This document shows, in pieces, positions 19,625-33,300 of a stretch of DNA of 64,000 nt; the stretch's first letter is position 1, and each line of letters begins with the position of its first letter. Location of the stretch: NCBI GenBank assembly GCA_020847515.1, contig JADLBW010000142.1:1-64000 (forward strand). Reading direction: 5' to 3'. This stretch comes from Pirellulales bacterium. GTDB taxonomy: Bacteria; Planctomycetota; Planctomycetia; Pirellulales; Lacipirellulaceae. A program made the position numbers and the translations under genes. The notes under the pieces are model-generated. The model was not told the DNA's origin and did not search any database. It saw only the letters and a program-made list of their open reading frames with translations.

Positions 19625-20484
19625 GCCACCAGCCCTCCGCGGCGCAGCAGGTCCTGAATCACCGCCTCGAACGGCGGCTCGGTGGAGGTCGAGGCCAGGC
19701 CGATGCCGCTTCTGGCGCAACACCTCTTGAGCGACTGATTCCACTCGGCTACCGCCTGCTCGTAGCGGCGCGCTTCGCGCGGCGTGACGGTAATTCGCTT
19801 GCGGCGGCCCGTCTCGACGCACTCCAGCTCCAGGTCCCCTTTCAACTGGCAGCGGGTGTCGTTATCGTCCTGCACCTGCAGGCAGAACACCTCGTGGTTG
19901 TGGTACTGCAGGTAGCGCAGCCCCTCTTCGAATCCGCTGGGAAACAGAAAGTCGGAGATAGCCACCACCAGCCCCCGCCGCCGATGCCGCGCCTGGAACA
20001 CCCGCGTACAACCGGCGAACTCGGTGTCGCCGCCAAAGGTCTCCGCCTCGTCGAGCGCTCGCAAGAAGGCGAGCGTCTTGGCCCCGCCCCGGCAGACCTC
20101 CAACAGCGGCTTCAGCTCGTCCGCCAGACCGTACACCGCCAGCCGGTCGAGGCTCCGCAGGGCGATATAACCCAGGGCCGCCGCCAGCTTGCGGGCGTAG
20201 AGAAACTTCGATTCCATCGAGCGGCTGCAATCCAACAGCAGATAGACCGTCGCGTCCTCTTCGAGCTCGAACAGCTTGATCACCAGCGACTCGAACCGCG
20301 CGAACACCCGCCAGTCGATCGCCCGGTAGTCGGCGCCGTAGTAGTACTCCGCATAATCGGCGAACGTGATGCCTGAGCCCCGCTGCCGCGTCTTGCGATC
20401 CGCCTGCAACGACCCGCCGAGCACCTTGCGGGCCAGGAGGTAGAGCGAATCAAGCCGGCGGATAAACGCAGGATCGGTAAGCAT
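19621..20484 (-). CDS. DUF58 domain-containing protein
   Basis: Cytosolic VWA-like protein of the DUF58 family, a regular partner of MoxR ATPases. Seen: RKVLGGSLQADRKTRQRGSG, FADYAEYYYGADYRAIDWR (the conserved D-Y-R-x-I-D-W-R signature), then VYLLLDCSRSMESKF, a degenerate MIDAS-type motif. Length 287 is typical. Its start is 295 bases downstream of moxR, with a heptamer palindrome in between, and its end overlaps the next gene. The exact biochemical role of DUF58 is not established. Confidence 0.88.
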   Translation of the reverse strand: MLTDPAFIRRLDSLYLLARKVLGGSLQADRKTRQRGSGITFADYAEYYYGADYRAIDWRVFARFESLVIKLFELEEDATVYLLLDCSRSMESKFLYARKLAAALGYIALRSLDRLAVYGLADELKPLLEVCRGGAKTLAFLRALDEAETFGGDTEFAGCTRVFQARHRRRGLVVAISDFLFPSGFEEGLRYLQYHNHEVFCLQVQDDNDTRCQLKGDLELECVETGRRKRITVTPREARRYEQAVAEWNQSLKRCCARSGIGLASTSTEPPFEAVIQDLLRRGGLVA

Positions 20485-20567
20485 TATGGGCCGGGGGAGT
20501 TAGCCGCTTGAGTCAGACGCAAAACGCGCAAAAAGAAACAGCCGTTTCAGGACCAAGACGCTGCGAC

Positions 20568-20712
20568 TGCGCAGCTCATCAGCGGTTTGTCAGTTTGGCT
20601 GTCGGCTATCGGCTATCGGCTCGCGGCCGGAGTAAGCGTTTCCTCATCTGGCCGTCAGCCGCCAGCCGCTAGCTCATAGCCCATGGCCGGGCATGATTTA
20701 TTAGCGACACAG
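20568..20712. repeat. Heptamer-palindrome intergenic element, copy A3
   Basis: Diverged copy between moxR and DUF58. The left arm holds GGCTGTC GGCTATC GGCTATC GGCTCGC, the centre is CGGAGTAAGCGTTTCCTCAT, and the right arm is GTCAGCC GCCAGCC GCTAGCT CATAGCC. The ends (TGCGCAGCTCATCAGC and ATTTATTAGCGACACA) are eroded relatives of the element termini. Confidence 0.75.
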
Positions 20713-20740
20713 GACTCCCTATAACTGCTGGTCGCACCTT

Positions 20741-20776
20741 CGTTTTTGCGTCGCTGGCGCCCCTTTGCGGCTACTC
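20741..20776. repeat. CGCAAAG-type repeat downstream of moxR
   Basis: Reverse strand reads GTAGCCGCAAAGGGGCGCCA then GCGACGCAAAAACG. It directly follows the moxR stop codon and matches the sequence after the coiled-coil gene at 22163-22190. Confidence 0.6.
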
Positions 20777-20778
20777 CC

Positions 20779-21768
<990 letters not shown>

Positions 21769-22187
21769 TACGCCTCTTCTCCCGTAGATAGATAGCCGGT
21801 CCCTTCAGGCGCAACGTCCCAAAGCGAGTCACACGAGCAACAAACTCTGTGCGAAGCGTCTTCTGACGCCGATAACCGCTTCCATCAAACCAACGCTACG
21901 TGTTCCGCATCCATACTAAGCCCGCCAAACACGCGAAAATGCGCGAAAGATAAGGCAATTGCCGATTTTCCCTAAAAGCACCCGCGCCGATCCCCGTGAC
22001 AAGAAACAGACCAGTCCCCCACGCCAATCACGTTGGCGCAAATTCGCGTGATTCGCGGGCCAACAAATCCCAAAAGAATATCGTTCCTCTCACTCTCTTT
22101 TTTCACTCCTCTTTCGCGCCCTTTCGCGTGTTTCGCGGGCTCTCTTCTTTTTTTCTTCCTTCTTGCGCCCTTAGCGCCTCTTTGCGG
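21769..22187. repeat. Repeat-rich gap between the coiled-coil gene and moxR
   Basis: No gene. It holds several copies of the CGCGAA family: ACACGCGAAAATGCGCGAAA (near 21930), AATTCGCGTGATTCGCGGGC (near 22040), CCCTTTCGCGTGTTTCGCGG (near 22120). It also holds a CGCAAAG-type copy next to the stop of the upstream gene (CTTAGCGCCTCTTTGCGGCT). T-rich runs around 22140 may be part of a terminator. Confidence 0.6.
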
Positions 22188-23903
22188 CTAAGCACCCTCA
22201 TCCGCGGCCGCCTGGCCCGCAGCCGCCGGCTCACTGTCCATCTGATGGATCAACTGGAAGTACTGCTTCACCCCTTCGCGGACCTGAGCCGGCACGTCCT
22301 CGCGCTCGACGAACGATTCGAACTGCCGCTGGAACTGCCGCTGCCGCGCCTCGCCCCGACGGTGCGACACGCCGCTGCCGTCGTCGGCTGATTCGATGGT
22401 CGTCAGCGACGGGCCCTGGCCCTTCGTTCCTTTGAGCTCGGTCGTCTGGCCGTTATCCGCCAGCCCGTCGCGCGCGTCGCGACGAGCGGTATTCGATCCC
22501 CAGCCAGCCTTCTTGCCGCCCGCCTTGGGACTGGGAATCTGGCACAGCCCGTTGCACATTCCCTGGCACTGGCTGCACTTGTCGCATAGCAGGGAGAGCT
22601 TCTTTTCGGCATTGCGACAGAGCGAGAGGCGATTGAGGTTCTTGCACAGCTTCTTCAGGGCGCTGTTGACCGCCTGCTGGCAGGCCTGGCACTGCGACTT
22701 GCACTGGCTGTCGCACTCGCCTCGCTCGCCCTGCTGCCGCTCGGCCTCCTTGAGCGATTCGTCAAGTTCCTCGACCGCCGAGGCCAGCTCTTCCATATTC
22801 TCTCCCAGCTCCCCGCCGCCCGCGCTGGCCGAGCCGCCTTTTCCTCCGCTGGCGCCCGCGGCGCCGCTCGACTGGCTCGACTCGCCCGCCTTCGAGGCGC
22901 TGGCGGTGGCCGACTTCGACGCCGAATCCTGCGACGCTGACCTGTTGGCCTGGGCCGCCGCCGCCATCCGCTGCGCCGCCGCCTTCAGCCGGGCTAGCTG
23001 CTTCCGCTGCTCCGACAGCGGCTTGTCCTCAGGGGGCTTCATTCCGGTAAGCTGCTCGGCGGCCTGGTCGTAGTTCTTCTGCTTCAGTTCATCGGCCAAG
23101 GGCTGCGTCTGGGGCTGCTCATCGAGCTTCTCGGCGGCCCGCGCCAGGAGTTGCTCTTCCTTCTTGCGCTCCAGCGCCAGCCGGGCCTTGTTCAAGTCTC
23201 GCTCCAGCTCGGCGTACTGGCGCAAGGCCTCCTTGCGGTCCTTGGTGACCTGGAGCTTGTCGACCATTTGCCGCAGTTTGTCGGGGTCGACCAGCTCCTT
23301 CTCGAGCGGATCGTCAACGCCCTTTTCCAACTCGTCGACCAGCTCCTTAAGCTCCTTGTTGGCCGTCTCGGTGGCGGCCTGCACCGCCTTTTCGGTTTCG
23401 AGCCGCTCGAGCACCTCCGGGCTGGGGCCGCGAAGGCTCAACGGCAGCGCCACGGCGGCCAGCCCCGCCGCAAGCGCGATCCCCCGCCGCGGCCACTGGT
23501 ACCGAATCGACAGGGGCGAGAGCGCCTCCAGCCGCCGTCGGGTGTAGTCGGCCTGCAAGGCGTAGAAGCCCTCCTTGCGCCCAGCCCGCTTGAAGTGAAG
23601 ATAGGACGCCACCGAGTCCTGCAGTCCGTAGAACCGATCGACCAGCCGGGCCGACGCGTCGTCGTCCAGCCGTCGCCAGAACCATCCCGCCGCAGCTACG
23701 GCCATGGTCGCAACCGCCGCAACGGCGACCGCCGCCGCGGGCGTAGCGTAACCCTGCCATACGTAAATTGCCGCCACCGCCGCCAACGCCCCGGCCCCCG
23801 CGGCGGCGGCCCACACCAGCGCCGTCCAGAACCGATGCAGGTTCACCCGCCGACGAACAAAGGCGACAAACTGCTCAATCGGACCATGTGAATCAACCGA
23901 CAT
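22188..23903 (-). CDS. Membrane-anchored coiled-coil protein with an 11-Cys module
   Basis: Not assigned to a named family. The 571 residues show two N-terminal TM pairs (near residues 25-50 and 55-75, with another hydrophobic stretch GIALAAGLAAVALPL). A long charged coiled coil follows (DKLRQMVDKLQVTKDRKEAL onward), then a Ser/Ala/Gly low-complexity linker. A compact Cys module spans residues 397-454 with 11 Cys in C-x3-C, C-x2-C and C-x3-C spacings, and the tail is charged. It resembles coiled-coil membrane proteins encoded in planctomycetal MoxR/VWA clusters. Position between the giant TPR gene and moxR on the same strand suggests it belongs to that system. The Cys module could bind metal; that is inference. 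Confidence 0.7.
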   Translation of the reverse strand: MSVDSHGPIEQFVAFVRRRVNLHRFWTALVWAAAAGAGALAAVAAIYVWQGYATPAAAVAVAAVATMAVAAAGWFWRRLDDDASARLVDRFYGLQDSVASYLHFKRAGRKEGFYALQADYTRRRLEALSPLSIRYQWPRRGIALAAGLAAVALPLSLRGPSPEVLERLETEKAVQAATETANKELKELVDELEKGVDDPLEKELVDPDKLRQMVDKLQVTKDRKEALRQYAELERDLNKARLALERKKEEQLLARAAEKLDEQPQTQPLADELKQKNYDQAAEQLTGMKPPEDKPLSEQRKQLARLKAAAQRMAAAAQANRSASQDSASKSATASASKAGESSQSSGAAGASGGKGGSASAGGGELGENMEELASAVEELDESLKEAERQQGERGECDSQCKSQCQACQQAVNSALKKLCKNLNRLSLCRNAEKKLSLLCDKCSQCQGMCNGLCQIPSPKAGGKKAGWGSNTARRDARDGLADNGQTTELKGTKGQGPSLTTIESADDGSGVSHRRGEARQRQFQRQFESFVEREDVPAQVREGVKQYFQLIHQMDSEPAAAGQAAADEGA

Positions 23904-24323
23904 AGCGCGGCTCCGAGAGGATGGTTAATATCGATAAATGAGGGCGACGACGATTGGATGGCGAAACATCTGTTTTATTGCCCGCGAATCACGCGAATAG
24001 ACGCCAATAGAAACAAACAAGCGAGTCCCCCTCCCTCGAAGGGAGGGACTAGGGGAGGGGTTTGCACCACCAACCAGCATCCCACTCCCCCAACAAAACC
24101 TCGCAACTACCTCTCAATCCGCCCCCGCCATCCGACGCGAGCCCTCTCCCTTCATTTATTCGCCCCCATTCGCGTTATTGGCGGGCCCTCTCCCCGCAGC
24201 AGCAAGTGGCAATCAGCCGCGACATTATATAGCCGAAGCAGCGACAATTTCATCTCAATCCACGTTCGAAATCCCCGCCGCCCGGATTCACCTGGCGGAT
24301 TGATTACACCAGCAGCGGGCAGC
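23904..24323. repeat. Repeat-bearing gap downstream of the giant TPR gene
   Basis: No supported gene. It contains a CGCGAA copy at 23979-24010 (CCCGCGAATCACGCGAATAG, matching the ftsH tail), a CCCTCCC hairpin repeat at 24027-24060 and another CGCGTTATTGGCGGGCC piece near 24170. Confidence 0.6.
24027..24060. repeat. CCCTCCC/GGGAGGG hairpin repeat
   Basis: CCCCCTCCCTCGAAGGGAGG followed by GACTAGGGGAGGGG. A near-perfect short hairpin plus an AGGGGAGGGG tail. Other copies are at 3721, 57684 and 59389. Confidence 0.7.
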
Positions 24324-27300
24324 TTAGCCGCCCGCTGCCGCGGTCGCCGGCGCTGCGGCTGGCGTTTCCTGCTCGTCGCCGCCGCTAGCTTTCTTTTCGA
24401 TGAGCGCCATCACCCGGTCGTGCTTCTTGCGCTCCGCGTCGCGAACCCCTTCAAGCGTCATCGCCTGCTCGGCAAGCTGACGCGCCTTATCCAATTCGCC
24501 AACCTCCGCCCAGGCCGCCGCCGCGTTCAGCGTCCAGTGGATGCGGCGAATCTTCCAGGTATCCGGCATCTTCGCCAGGCTCGCCTCATACAACGCCGCC
24601 GCCGGGCGATAGGCCTTCTCGGCCGCCAGCCATTCGGCCAAGGTCAGGTTGACCATGAAGTGCCGCGGGGGCAAGGGATCGATCTGGCTGGCGTGGGCCA
24701 GTAGTTCCTCGCGAGTCAGCAACTTCGCGTCGATGAGATGCTTGTAAACCGACTGCTGGCGCTGCAGACCGGTGACGTGATGCGGCTCGTCATGGTGGAA
24801 ATTGAGCCATTCCAGGTCCGCCAGGCAGCCGACGACTCCCTCGGCCGTAGCCAGCCGCGTCGTCAGATTCTCGGGAGTCGGCGCACCGATCGAGGACTTC
24901 AGCATTTGCCAAAGCGAGCCGTTGACGCCGCGGTTTTGGAAATTGGCGCGGGCGTTGCGCGAAAGCTTTTCGCGCCACTCCGCTAGTTCGCCGGCTGCCT
25001 GCCCCCGCACATGGGCCGCCACGAGCATGGCGCTGTAGTCGCTGTAATAGTTAAAAGGGACGTACTCCTTGCCGATGAGCAACTGGCGCAGCGAGCGGCC
25101 CATCGCGACGTACTGCTCGACGGTCCAGCCGCTGCAATCTTCGAGCATTGCCTCCTTCCCGCAGCGAAGTATCGATTCAATCCGCTGAACCGTCTGATAG
25201 TTCTGGCCGTCGACCAGTTTTGCCAGTGCATCGAACAACTCCACGAACGGCCGTACGTCGCCGCGACGCAATTCGTTCGCCAGATGCCGCTGGGCGAGCT
25301 CCGCCTGCAGGTTCCACTGCCGGGGGTCGTCCTGCGGAAAAGCGAGCGCCAAATTCAACTTCTGGTACTGCTGGGCGAGGGGGTCGCGCAGCCGTTCGCT
25401 TGCCGGCCGGCTGCGGGCCAACAGCGCGAGGCTGCGCATTCGCATGCCGTCGTCGGTGAACGTCACGGCGGCGAACTCGCCAGCCAGCTCGAGCATCCGC
25501 TGATCCCGCGGCGGGGGCTCAGCCGGCTTGTCCGCGGCGGCCGCCTCCCGATTCGAGGCGGCGGTCGGCACATCCCCGGCGGGCGGCTTGTCCGAGGGCC
25601 CGTCGTGCATGGCCGCCATCAACGACCGAGCGAAAAACTTTTCATCGTCCCGATTGAGCTGTTCGCACAGGGGCCCGACCTGCGCGGCAATCGACTCATC
25701 GTAACGCGCGTCCTCCGAATTCGGCCAATCGATCGACACATCGGTCCAGTGGGCACGCAGGAACCGCGCCGCCAGCTCGGGCCGCTTCGCTCGCAGGAGC
25801 TCCAGGAGCACCAGCGGGTCGTGGCTCAGCGAAGAGTCGTACCGCCGCAACAGCAGATGGACCCGCGGCTCGTCGCCGCGCTTCAGGTAAACGGCGAGCG
25901 CCGCGGTCAGCACGCGCGAATCGTTCACCTCATCGAGCTTCTCGAACCGCTGGGCGCCCGCCGACGAGGCCGCTCGCAGGAAGCGATTGGCCCACCTCTC
26001 TTGGAACGCGGAGATCCGATCGGCAAGCCCGGCCTCGTCGGCGTGCCGGCTGATCCACTCCACGAGCGCCCGCTGCTGATTGCCGGGTATCGCAACGCCC
26101 GAATCGATCGCCTCGGCCAGCACGTCGAGCGCCGCGCCGCCCAGGTCCGCCGGCAGCCGCTCGCCTTCAAACCGGGCAAGCTCCCCGGCGAGGTGCATCC
26201 GCCAGCCGATCGGCAGCTCCTTGCTGGCCATCTCCGCGGCGAAGTAAGCGCGATACTGCTGCGAAAGTGCGACCGGATCGCCTGCGGACCGCTCGTCGTT
26301 GTCGCCTTCTTTTTGTCCTTCGTCGTCGCCTTCGCCCTCGTCGCCGTTGTCGTTGTCGACGTTGCCCCCTGGGCGCTGCTCCTGGGCCTTCTCACGGGCC
26401 TGATCCGCCCGACACATGGCCAGCGCCGCGGCGAAGTCGCCCGCCAGGCGAGGGTGCGCGTCCTGCCCTTGCGCCTCCTGCGCCCACGCGGCCAGATCGT
26501 CTAGGTCCTCTTGTCGATCGCCGCTGAACTGATTCCGGAAAGCCTCGTAGTACGAATCGATGAATAGACTGCCCGAGCGATTCCCCAGCAACGTGCCAAG
26601 CTCGCTGTGCAGTTGCTTTACGGCTTCTACTGCCGTGAGCTTGGCCGTACCCTTGCCGTCTAGCGACTCCTGCAAGTGACGTCGCAGCGCCTCGTCGATC
26701 CCGTAGTTGTCTCCGTCTTCGTACTCGACGTTGACCCCCTTGTCGTTGCCCACGATCGCTGCGATGAGCGCCAGCCGACTAAGATTCTCGCGCCCCGGGC
26801 GCTGCGACAGATCGCGTAGCAAATAGGCCGCCGTGCTGGAACTGCTGCCGAAGTAATAGTTCCATTGGTTCCGCTTCTGCGCGTCGTGCGCCAGTTCCAG
26901 GAATCGGAAGAACACCTCCGACGCTAGCGCCGGATCCGACCCGATCTTGTCGCCCAGCACGCCGGCCAGATATTCGCCCGACTCCCAGGGCTGAGCCACC
27001 AGCTCTTCCAGCCGCTTCGCCTGGCGGACTTTCTCGAGCAGTTGCTCGGTCGCCGAGCGGCTGCTTCCTTCCAGCCACTGTTTCAGCTCGCCATACTTCT
27101 GGGGCGCCGCTGGCTTCTTCAGTTCCTCGGCCGCGAGCGCCGCGATCAGCCCGGCGATCTTCGACTGCCGCGGCTCTTCAACCTGCCGCAGGGCCTCCAA
27201 GCGCTCGGCGGCGTACTCCAGCAGCGCCGCTTCCCCCTTGAGGTACGAGTCGATCAGCCCCAGGCCGAACGTCGGCGTCTTGGCGTACCGCTCGGCGACC

Positions 27301-30300
27301 GCCGCCGCGAGCTCCTTCTGATGCTCCTGGCTCACTTCCCCGGCCGTCTTGAGCAAGTGCGCCAGCCAGCTGTTCTGGCCGCGATTGCGCGCACCTACGT
27401 CGAGGGGGTGGAACGCGTCCAGCTCCGCCAGCCAGGGCGAGCCCGCCAGCATGGCCAGCGCTTCGGCGGGCTTTTTGCGGGCCAGCTCCGATACGCCCGA
27501 CTCGGCGTAGTATTCCAGGTTGTCGATCGACGGCCCGTCGACCCCTTGCAGATATGCGAGCACCGTCGGCAACACATTCCGCCGCTGCAGAAGCTGCGAC
27601 ATGAAGTTGTTATAGACGTAAATCTGTCCCGAGGGCTGTCCCCAGGAAATGCCGTTGTTCGTGTTGTACTTGGCGAGAAAATCCTTGCGCTTCGCCGCCG
27701 GCCCCAGATAGATCGTCGTGATCTCCTCCAACAGCTCCAGCGTCTTGGGCCCGCCGCGCAGCTCGTACGTCGTCTCGATAAGCTGCGACACGCAAGCGGG
27801 CATTTGGTAGTGATTGGGCGACTTGGCCAGCCGCTTGAGCCGCTCCACGGCCAGGTTCGAGAGGTCCGCGTCCAGCTTGCGATCCTGCCAGGCCGCTACC
27901 ACGATCGCCAGGTCGTCGGCCTGGTCCTGCGCGTTGGCGCCGGGCCGCTGCCGGACGACTTCCTGGGCGACGCCGAGGAACTCCTCCGCCGGGCAGCGAT
28001 AAAGCTGTTCCATCTGGGCAAGCACCTTCGCCGCGTTCTTGTTGCGGCCTCTCTCAAGCGCCGGCAGCAGCTCCTGGTCGATCGCCTTCCAATCGCCGGA
28101 CGCCGCCGCGGTGCGAACCAGAAACTCCTCGGGGCTCTGCAGGCGCACACGATTGGCATCGTTGCTGAAGTAGGTGTAATTGGCGTACGGGTTGTTTCCT
28201 GCCGACGGCTTCCCCTGGGCCTCGTCGCGGAGAATTGTTGTCGCCCGCAGGGCGAATCCGTCGATCTGCTCCCCTCGGGCTTCGGTCGCCGCCAGCAGGT
28301 GCGTGAAGCCGGCTCGCGCGCAGTCGGCGTGCTTGAGCATCTCGTCGCACAGCGCCCGGTGAACTTCCGAGCGGCGCTTGTGCAGCTTCGTCTGCTCCTC
28401 GGAAAGCTTCTCGTTGTTCTCTTGCTTCTTCGTATACAGAGACGGCAGATTTCGGCCGTTCCGCGCGTACATTTCGTGCGCGATCATCTGCACCAGGCCG
28501 CCCGCCCAGCCGGTCTGCGCCCGCTCGGCCTCGGCGAGCGTGCGCAGATAGGCTACCGCGAGCTCAGCGCGGGTGACGCGAACGGCCGGATCGAGCTCGT
28601 TGTCCTGCATCTGCTCGATGAACATCTGCCCGATCGACTGGCTTTGGTTCGGGTTGAGCAATTTGAGGTGCTGCTGGGCGGCCGCAACTTCCTCCGGGCC
28701 CATGAGCATCACCAGGCGCACCCGCGCGGCGTCGTCTTTCGGCCGCTTGGCGATAAGCCGCTCATACGCCTGCCGCGCCACATCCGGCTTGTCGAACATC
28801 TCGCAGACGACCGCGTACTCCGAAAGCCGCTGGGGGTTCTCGCTGTCGCCGGGGTCGAGCGACTTCATGAGCTCGTCGGCGAGCCCCAGCGCGCTGGTCC
28901 GCTGCTTCACCTGCCGGAATTGATAGCGCATGTAGCTGCCGTTTTGCGGGTTGGCCAGCACTTGTCGAACTTGCCCGAGCACTTCGGCGGCCAGCAGCTT
29001 CACCGCCGCGTCGCGCTTTCCCTCGGCCACCAGCTTGGCGATGCGATCCTGGGCGCCTGGGCTGGCCATAATTGGCATTGCCGCCCGTACTGTACCGCCG
29101 CCTCCCGACGGCTGGCTGGCGGCGAGCTGGTCCAGCTTTTCCGCCTCGCGCTTCAGCCCCAGGTCCTCCATGGCGGCGATCAGCTCGTTGCGCTTATTGG
29201 CGTCCAGCCGCGATTGCCGCAGCCGCAGGCAGGCCGCCTGCCCGGCCTCGACGAGCCGCCGGGTCAGCGCCTCGTCCGCAACGACCTGTTTGTCTCCCTT
29301 CGCCTCGGTAACCGATGCGACGATCGCTGCGTCGACCCGCGAACGCATTTCGCGATCCATCGGCAGATAACGGGCCTTCGAGAGCAGATCCACCGCCTCG
29401 GCGTGCTTCTGGTCGGCCACGGCTTTGCCGGCGGCGAGCAGATACGCGTCGAGCTGGGGCTGCTCGGCGGCGAGCATCTCCCGGAGCGTCTTGTCGGCCA
29501 GGTCGTTAAACTCCAATCGCATCGCCAGCAGCGTCCGCAGGACTGGATGGCGCACTTTTTCGACCAGCGGACGGGCCTTGTCCGCGGCGAACTCGAACTG
29601 GCCCGACGGAGCAAACGGCGACGATATCGACGCTATCGACGCGAACGGATCCGATTCCGGGCGGCGGAGCAGGACCAGCACCGTCGGCGGGAAGTCGGCC
29701 AACTCCACCGGCGGACTGCCTAAGGGCACGAACAACTGCTGCTGCGGTTGCCGGTAGACGCCCATCATCGCCGCCTGCTGGCGCTGGTTCCCGCCGCCCC
29801 CGTACTGTGCGACTTCGTCCTCTAAAAACGCGATGAGCGACGACGGATCGTCCCCCCGCGTCAGCGTGCCGACCACATAAGTAAACGCCCACTGGCCGTA
29901 CTGCGGCGACGAGCGCAGGTGCGGATACCAGGCGATCATCAGCTTCGAGAACTTCTCGCGGTACGCCTGCGGAATCGAAGGGCGGTCACCTTCGCTCTGC
30001 GGCAACCCGCCGAGCGTCTGAGCCAGCCCGATCACCGTCATCGGGCTGGGCGACTCGATCTCGTTGGCAATTGCCAGAGCCGTTTCGAAATGCTCATTGG
30101 TCCGCTCGTTGGCGGCGCCTTCTTTTCCGTCGTTCGCTTCGTCGCCGAGGGCCCGCTCGGATTCCTCGACGACGCCGCACTGCACGGCCGCCATGAGCGC
30201 CAGCTCTGGATACGGCTTGCGAAAGACTTCAATCGCCTTCTCCGCATACTGCTCCAGGTCCGACTGCTGCCGTGAGAACTGCCGCAGCACTACCAGCGCC

Positions 30301-33300
30301 AGACCGACTTCGTCGTCCGGGTGCTGGGCCAAGTACTCTTCGAACTCGGCGCCCGATTCGCGGTAGTAGCCCTCCGGGCCGATCCGCACCAGCAGCTCCG
30401 CCGACTTCACGCCCCGCTCGTGCATCGAGCGCACCAGCTCGCTCGTTTGTTCTTCTTCAAGCTGCTGGGCCAGCGTCGCCAGGTGGGCCAGCGCCATTGG
30501 CCTGCACAATTCGACCTTAGAGGGCATTTGGACCTTAGTCGCGGCGGCCCCGCCGCCTAGCAGGCCCCCGCTGAAATACACCCCCCCGCGCTGCTGCTGA
30601 TGCTGGTACGCCGTGTACCGGTACTGCGCCAGCTCCATGCACTCGACGACCGACGGCGGCGCCATCTTCCGCACCATGTCGAAGTACGAATTGATGCTCG
30701 CCGACAGCCCGGGCTTCTTCGAGACCTCCGGCAGTTCCTCCTGATCCTCCAGTAGCACGAGAAACTGCTCGATCGCCTCGCGCTCGTCGCCGCATTCCTC
30801 GTGGGCTACCGCCAGCAGGTAACGCAGGCGGTAGTCGCCCGGCTGCTCGATCACCTGGGGGGCCAGCAGCTCGACCGCCCGCTTCCACTCGCCGGTGCCG
30901 CACATCGCATCGGCAATGGCTTCCAGCGTGCGGGGATCGCGGTCCTTCTCTCCTGCTAATTCAAACAGAATCGCAAACCCGTCCTCCGCGTCGCCATACG
31001 TGAGATGGAGCCGGGCGATCCGTTCCTTGGTGCGATTGGTCTTGTCGATCTCGCTGGCGCGGGTGAGCGTCTCCACCGCGGCGTTCCAGTCCCCCTCCTG
31101 CTCCTCGACCCGTGCGATGTGGTGGAGCAGCTCCAGATCGTCCGGCTTGATCTTTGCCGCGGCGGTCAGCGCCTGCCGGCGCCCCTCGTAGTTGTCCGCC
31201 TCGCGATGCACCTCGGCCAGCGCCAACAGCGGCACGATCGACTGCCGGTTGCTCCGCCGCCGCTCTTCCAGGTTTTCCACCAGTTGGGGGAGCTTCCCCA
31301 GCTGCTCGCAGATCTTCGCCAACTCCTGGGCCCAGCGGAGCTTGCCCGCCACGTCCTCAGTGTCGTCGTAAAGCTGCCAGTAGATCCGCTCGGCGTCGGC
31401 CGCGTGGTTCGACTCGCCGTAGAGCTGCGCCAGCCGCACCCGCAAGTCTTCGTCCTCCTCGAACTTCTGCACGGCCGACTTCATCACCGCCACGGCAGCG
31501 TCGTCTTTGCCCTGCATCCGCAGCAGGGCCGCCTCGGTCGTCCAAGGGAGCGTGCTGCCGGGCGAGAGCCGCTTCCACTCGGCAATCCAGGGGAGGGCTT
31601 CCTCCACCTGGAAATTGCGCTGATACAGCTCCACCAGCCGCCGCACATGGATGCTCTTGCGCCCGCCCGGCAGCTCGAGCAGCTTGCGGGTCGCCTCGGC
31701 CGCGGCCGACCAGTCGCGGCGCTGATTGAACAGCCGGATCTGCTCGCTTACCGCCAGGATGTTGCCGCTGGCAGCCGCCGCGGCGAGCGTTTCGTCCGCC
31801 GCGCGGCTGTCGCCGGCCGCCTCGTACAGCTCGGCCAACAGGCAGCTCTGCGGGACGCCGCGCTGGGGAAGCGCGGCCAACCCTTGGGCCACTTCTTCGA
31901 TCTTGTCGGCGCGGTCGCAGGCCGCGACCGCCTGGTCGAGCGCCGCTTCCAGCTCACTGGTGTTTTCGGCCAGCTCGACCCGCCGCTGCACCCAGGGCAG
32001 GGCCAGCTCCGGCTTCTTCAGGGCGATCGCCGTCGCCGCCAACTGGCTGAAGTAGAGCGGCTCTTTTTTGAACTCGGCCTCGCGCGCCTGCAGCAACTCG
32101 AGCGCGGTTTCATACTCCTCGCGGGCCGCCAGCGCCCGCGCGACGTGCAGCAGCTCGCCGAGCTCGGCGCCGTCGGCCAGCTTGCGGTAGATTTCAATCG
32201 CTTCGGGCTTCTTGCCAGCGCCGTAGAGAAACGCCGCGTACGCCTCCTGGGCCGAAGCCGAGTCGGGGGTCGCCGCGGCCATTTCTCGATAGACCTCGGC
32301 AGCCGCGTCCTTCAGCTCGAACCGCTCCAGCGCTCGCGCGGCGCGCAGGTAGGCGTACTCGCTCTTATCGGAGGCGGCAAGGTAGTTGCGAATCTCCGCG
32401 GCGCTTTGGTCCTTCTGGCTCGCTTCGTTCAGCAGCGTCGCCAGGCGGAAGCGCAGCTCGGCGTCTTTGGCATTCTGCTCGCAAAGGGCGCGGAGTTCGT
32501 CGATCGCCTGATCCTTCCGGCCGATCTTCGCCAGCACCTCGACGTATTCCTCGCGGTTGGCCCGATCGCCCGGCGTCAGTTCCAGGATCTTCTTATACGC
32601 GGCGATCGCCTCATCCTGCTCGCCCAGTTCCACCAGCAGCTTTGCATAGCGACGATGCAGGGCGATTCGACGCCCGTGCGTTTCAAACAACTTCTTATAG
32701 TGCTCCTTGAGCTGCGACAGGCTATCCTCGCGGCGGAACAGTTGCTCCGTCTGCGCCAGGATCTCCTGCTCCAGCCAACTGTTCTGGCCCACGTCGCCCA
32801 GCGCCTGGCTGTAGGCGGCGAGGGCCTTCTCGCGACTGCCCGCCCGCTGATGGACGTCCCCCAGTCGCAGCCGTCGCGTCACCGCGAGGTACGGGTCCTT
32901 GGTCCGCGCGAGCATCGCCTCGGCCAGCTTCGCCGCCTCCTCGAACAGGCCCTCGTCGATGTGCAGCTCCAGCAGGTCTTCGGCCAGCTCCTCGTCGCCA
33001 GGACGGGCCGCCAACAGCGCGCTCCACAGCTTTACCGCCTCGTCCGCCTGGCGATTGCGCACCAGCATTCGGCCAAGCTGCTTATCGATGAGGACCGCCA
33101 GCTTCTCATCCGGCTTCAGCTCGCGCGCTTTGCGAAGGTCGGCGATGGCCGTTTCGAAATCGAGCGCCCGGGCCTCGGCCGCAGCCTTCTGAAACCACGC
33201 CTCGGCGCTCCCGGGATTATCGGTCAGGGCCCGCCGGAAGGCCTCAAGCGCCGCCGAGTCGTCTCCTTGCTTGGCGTAGAAGTAGGCCAACAGCAGTTGA

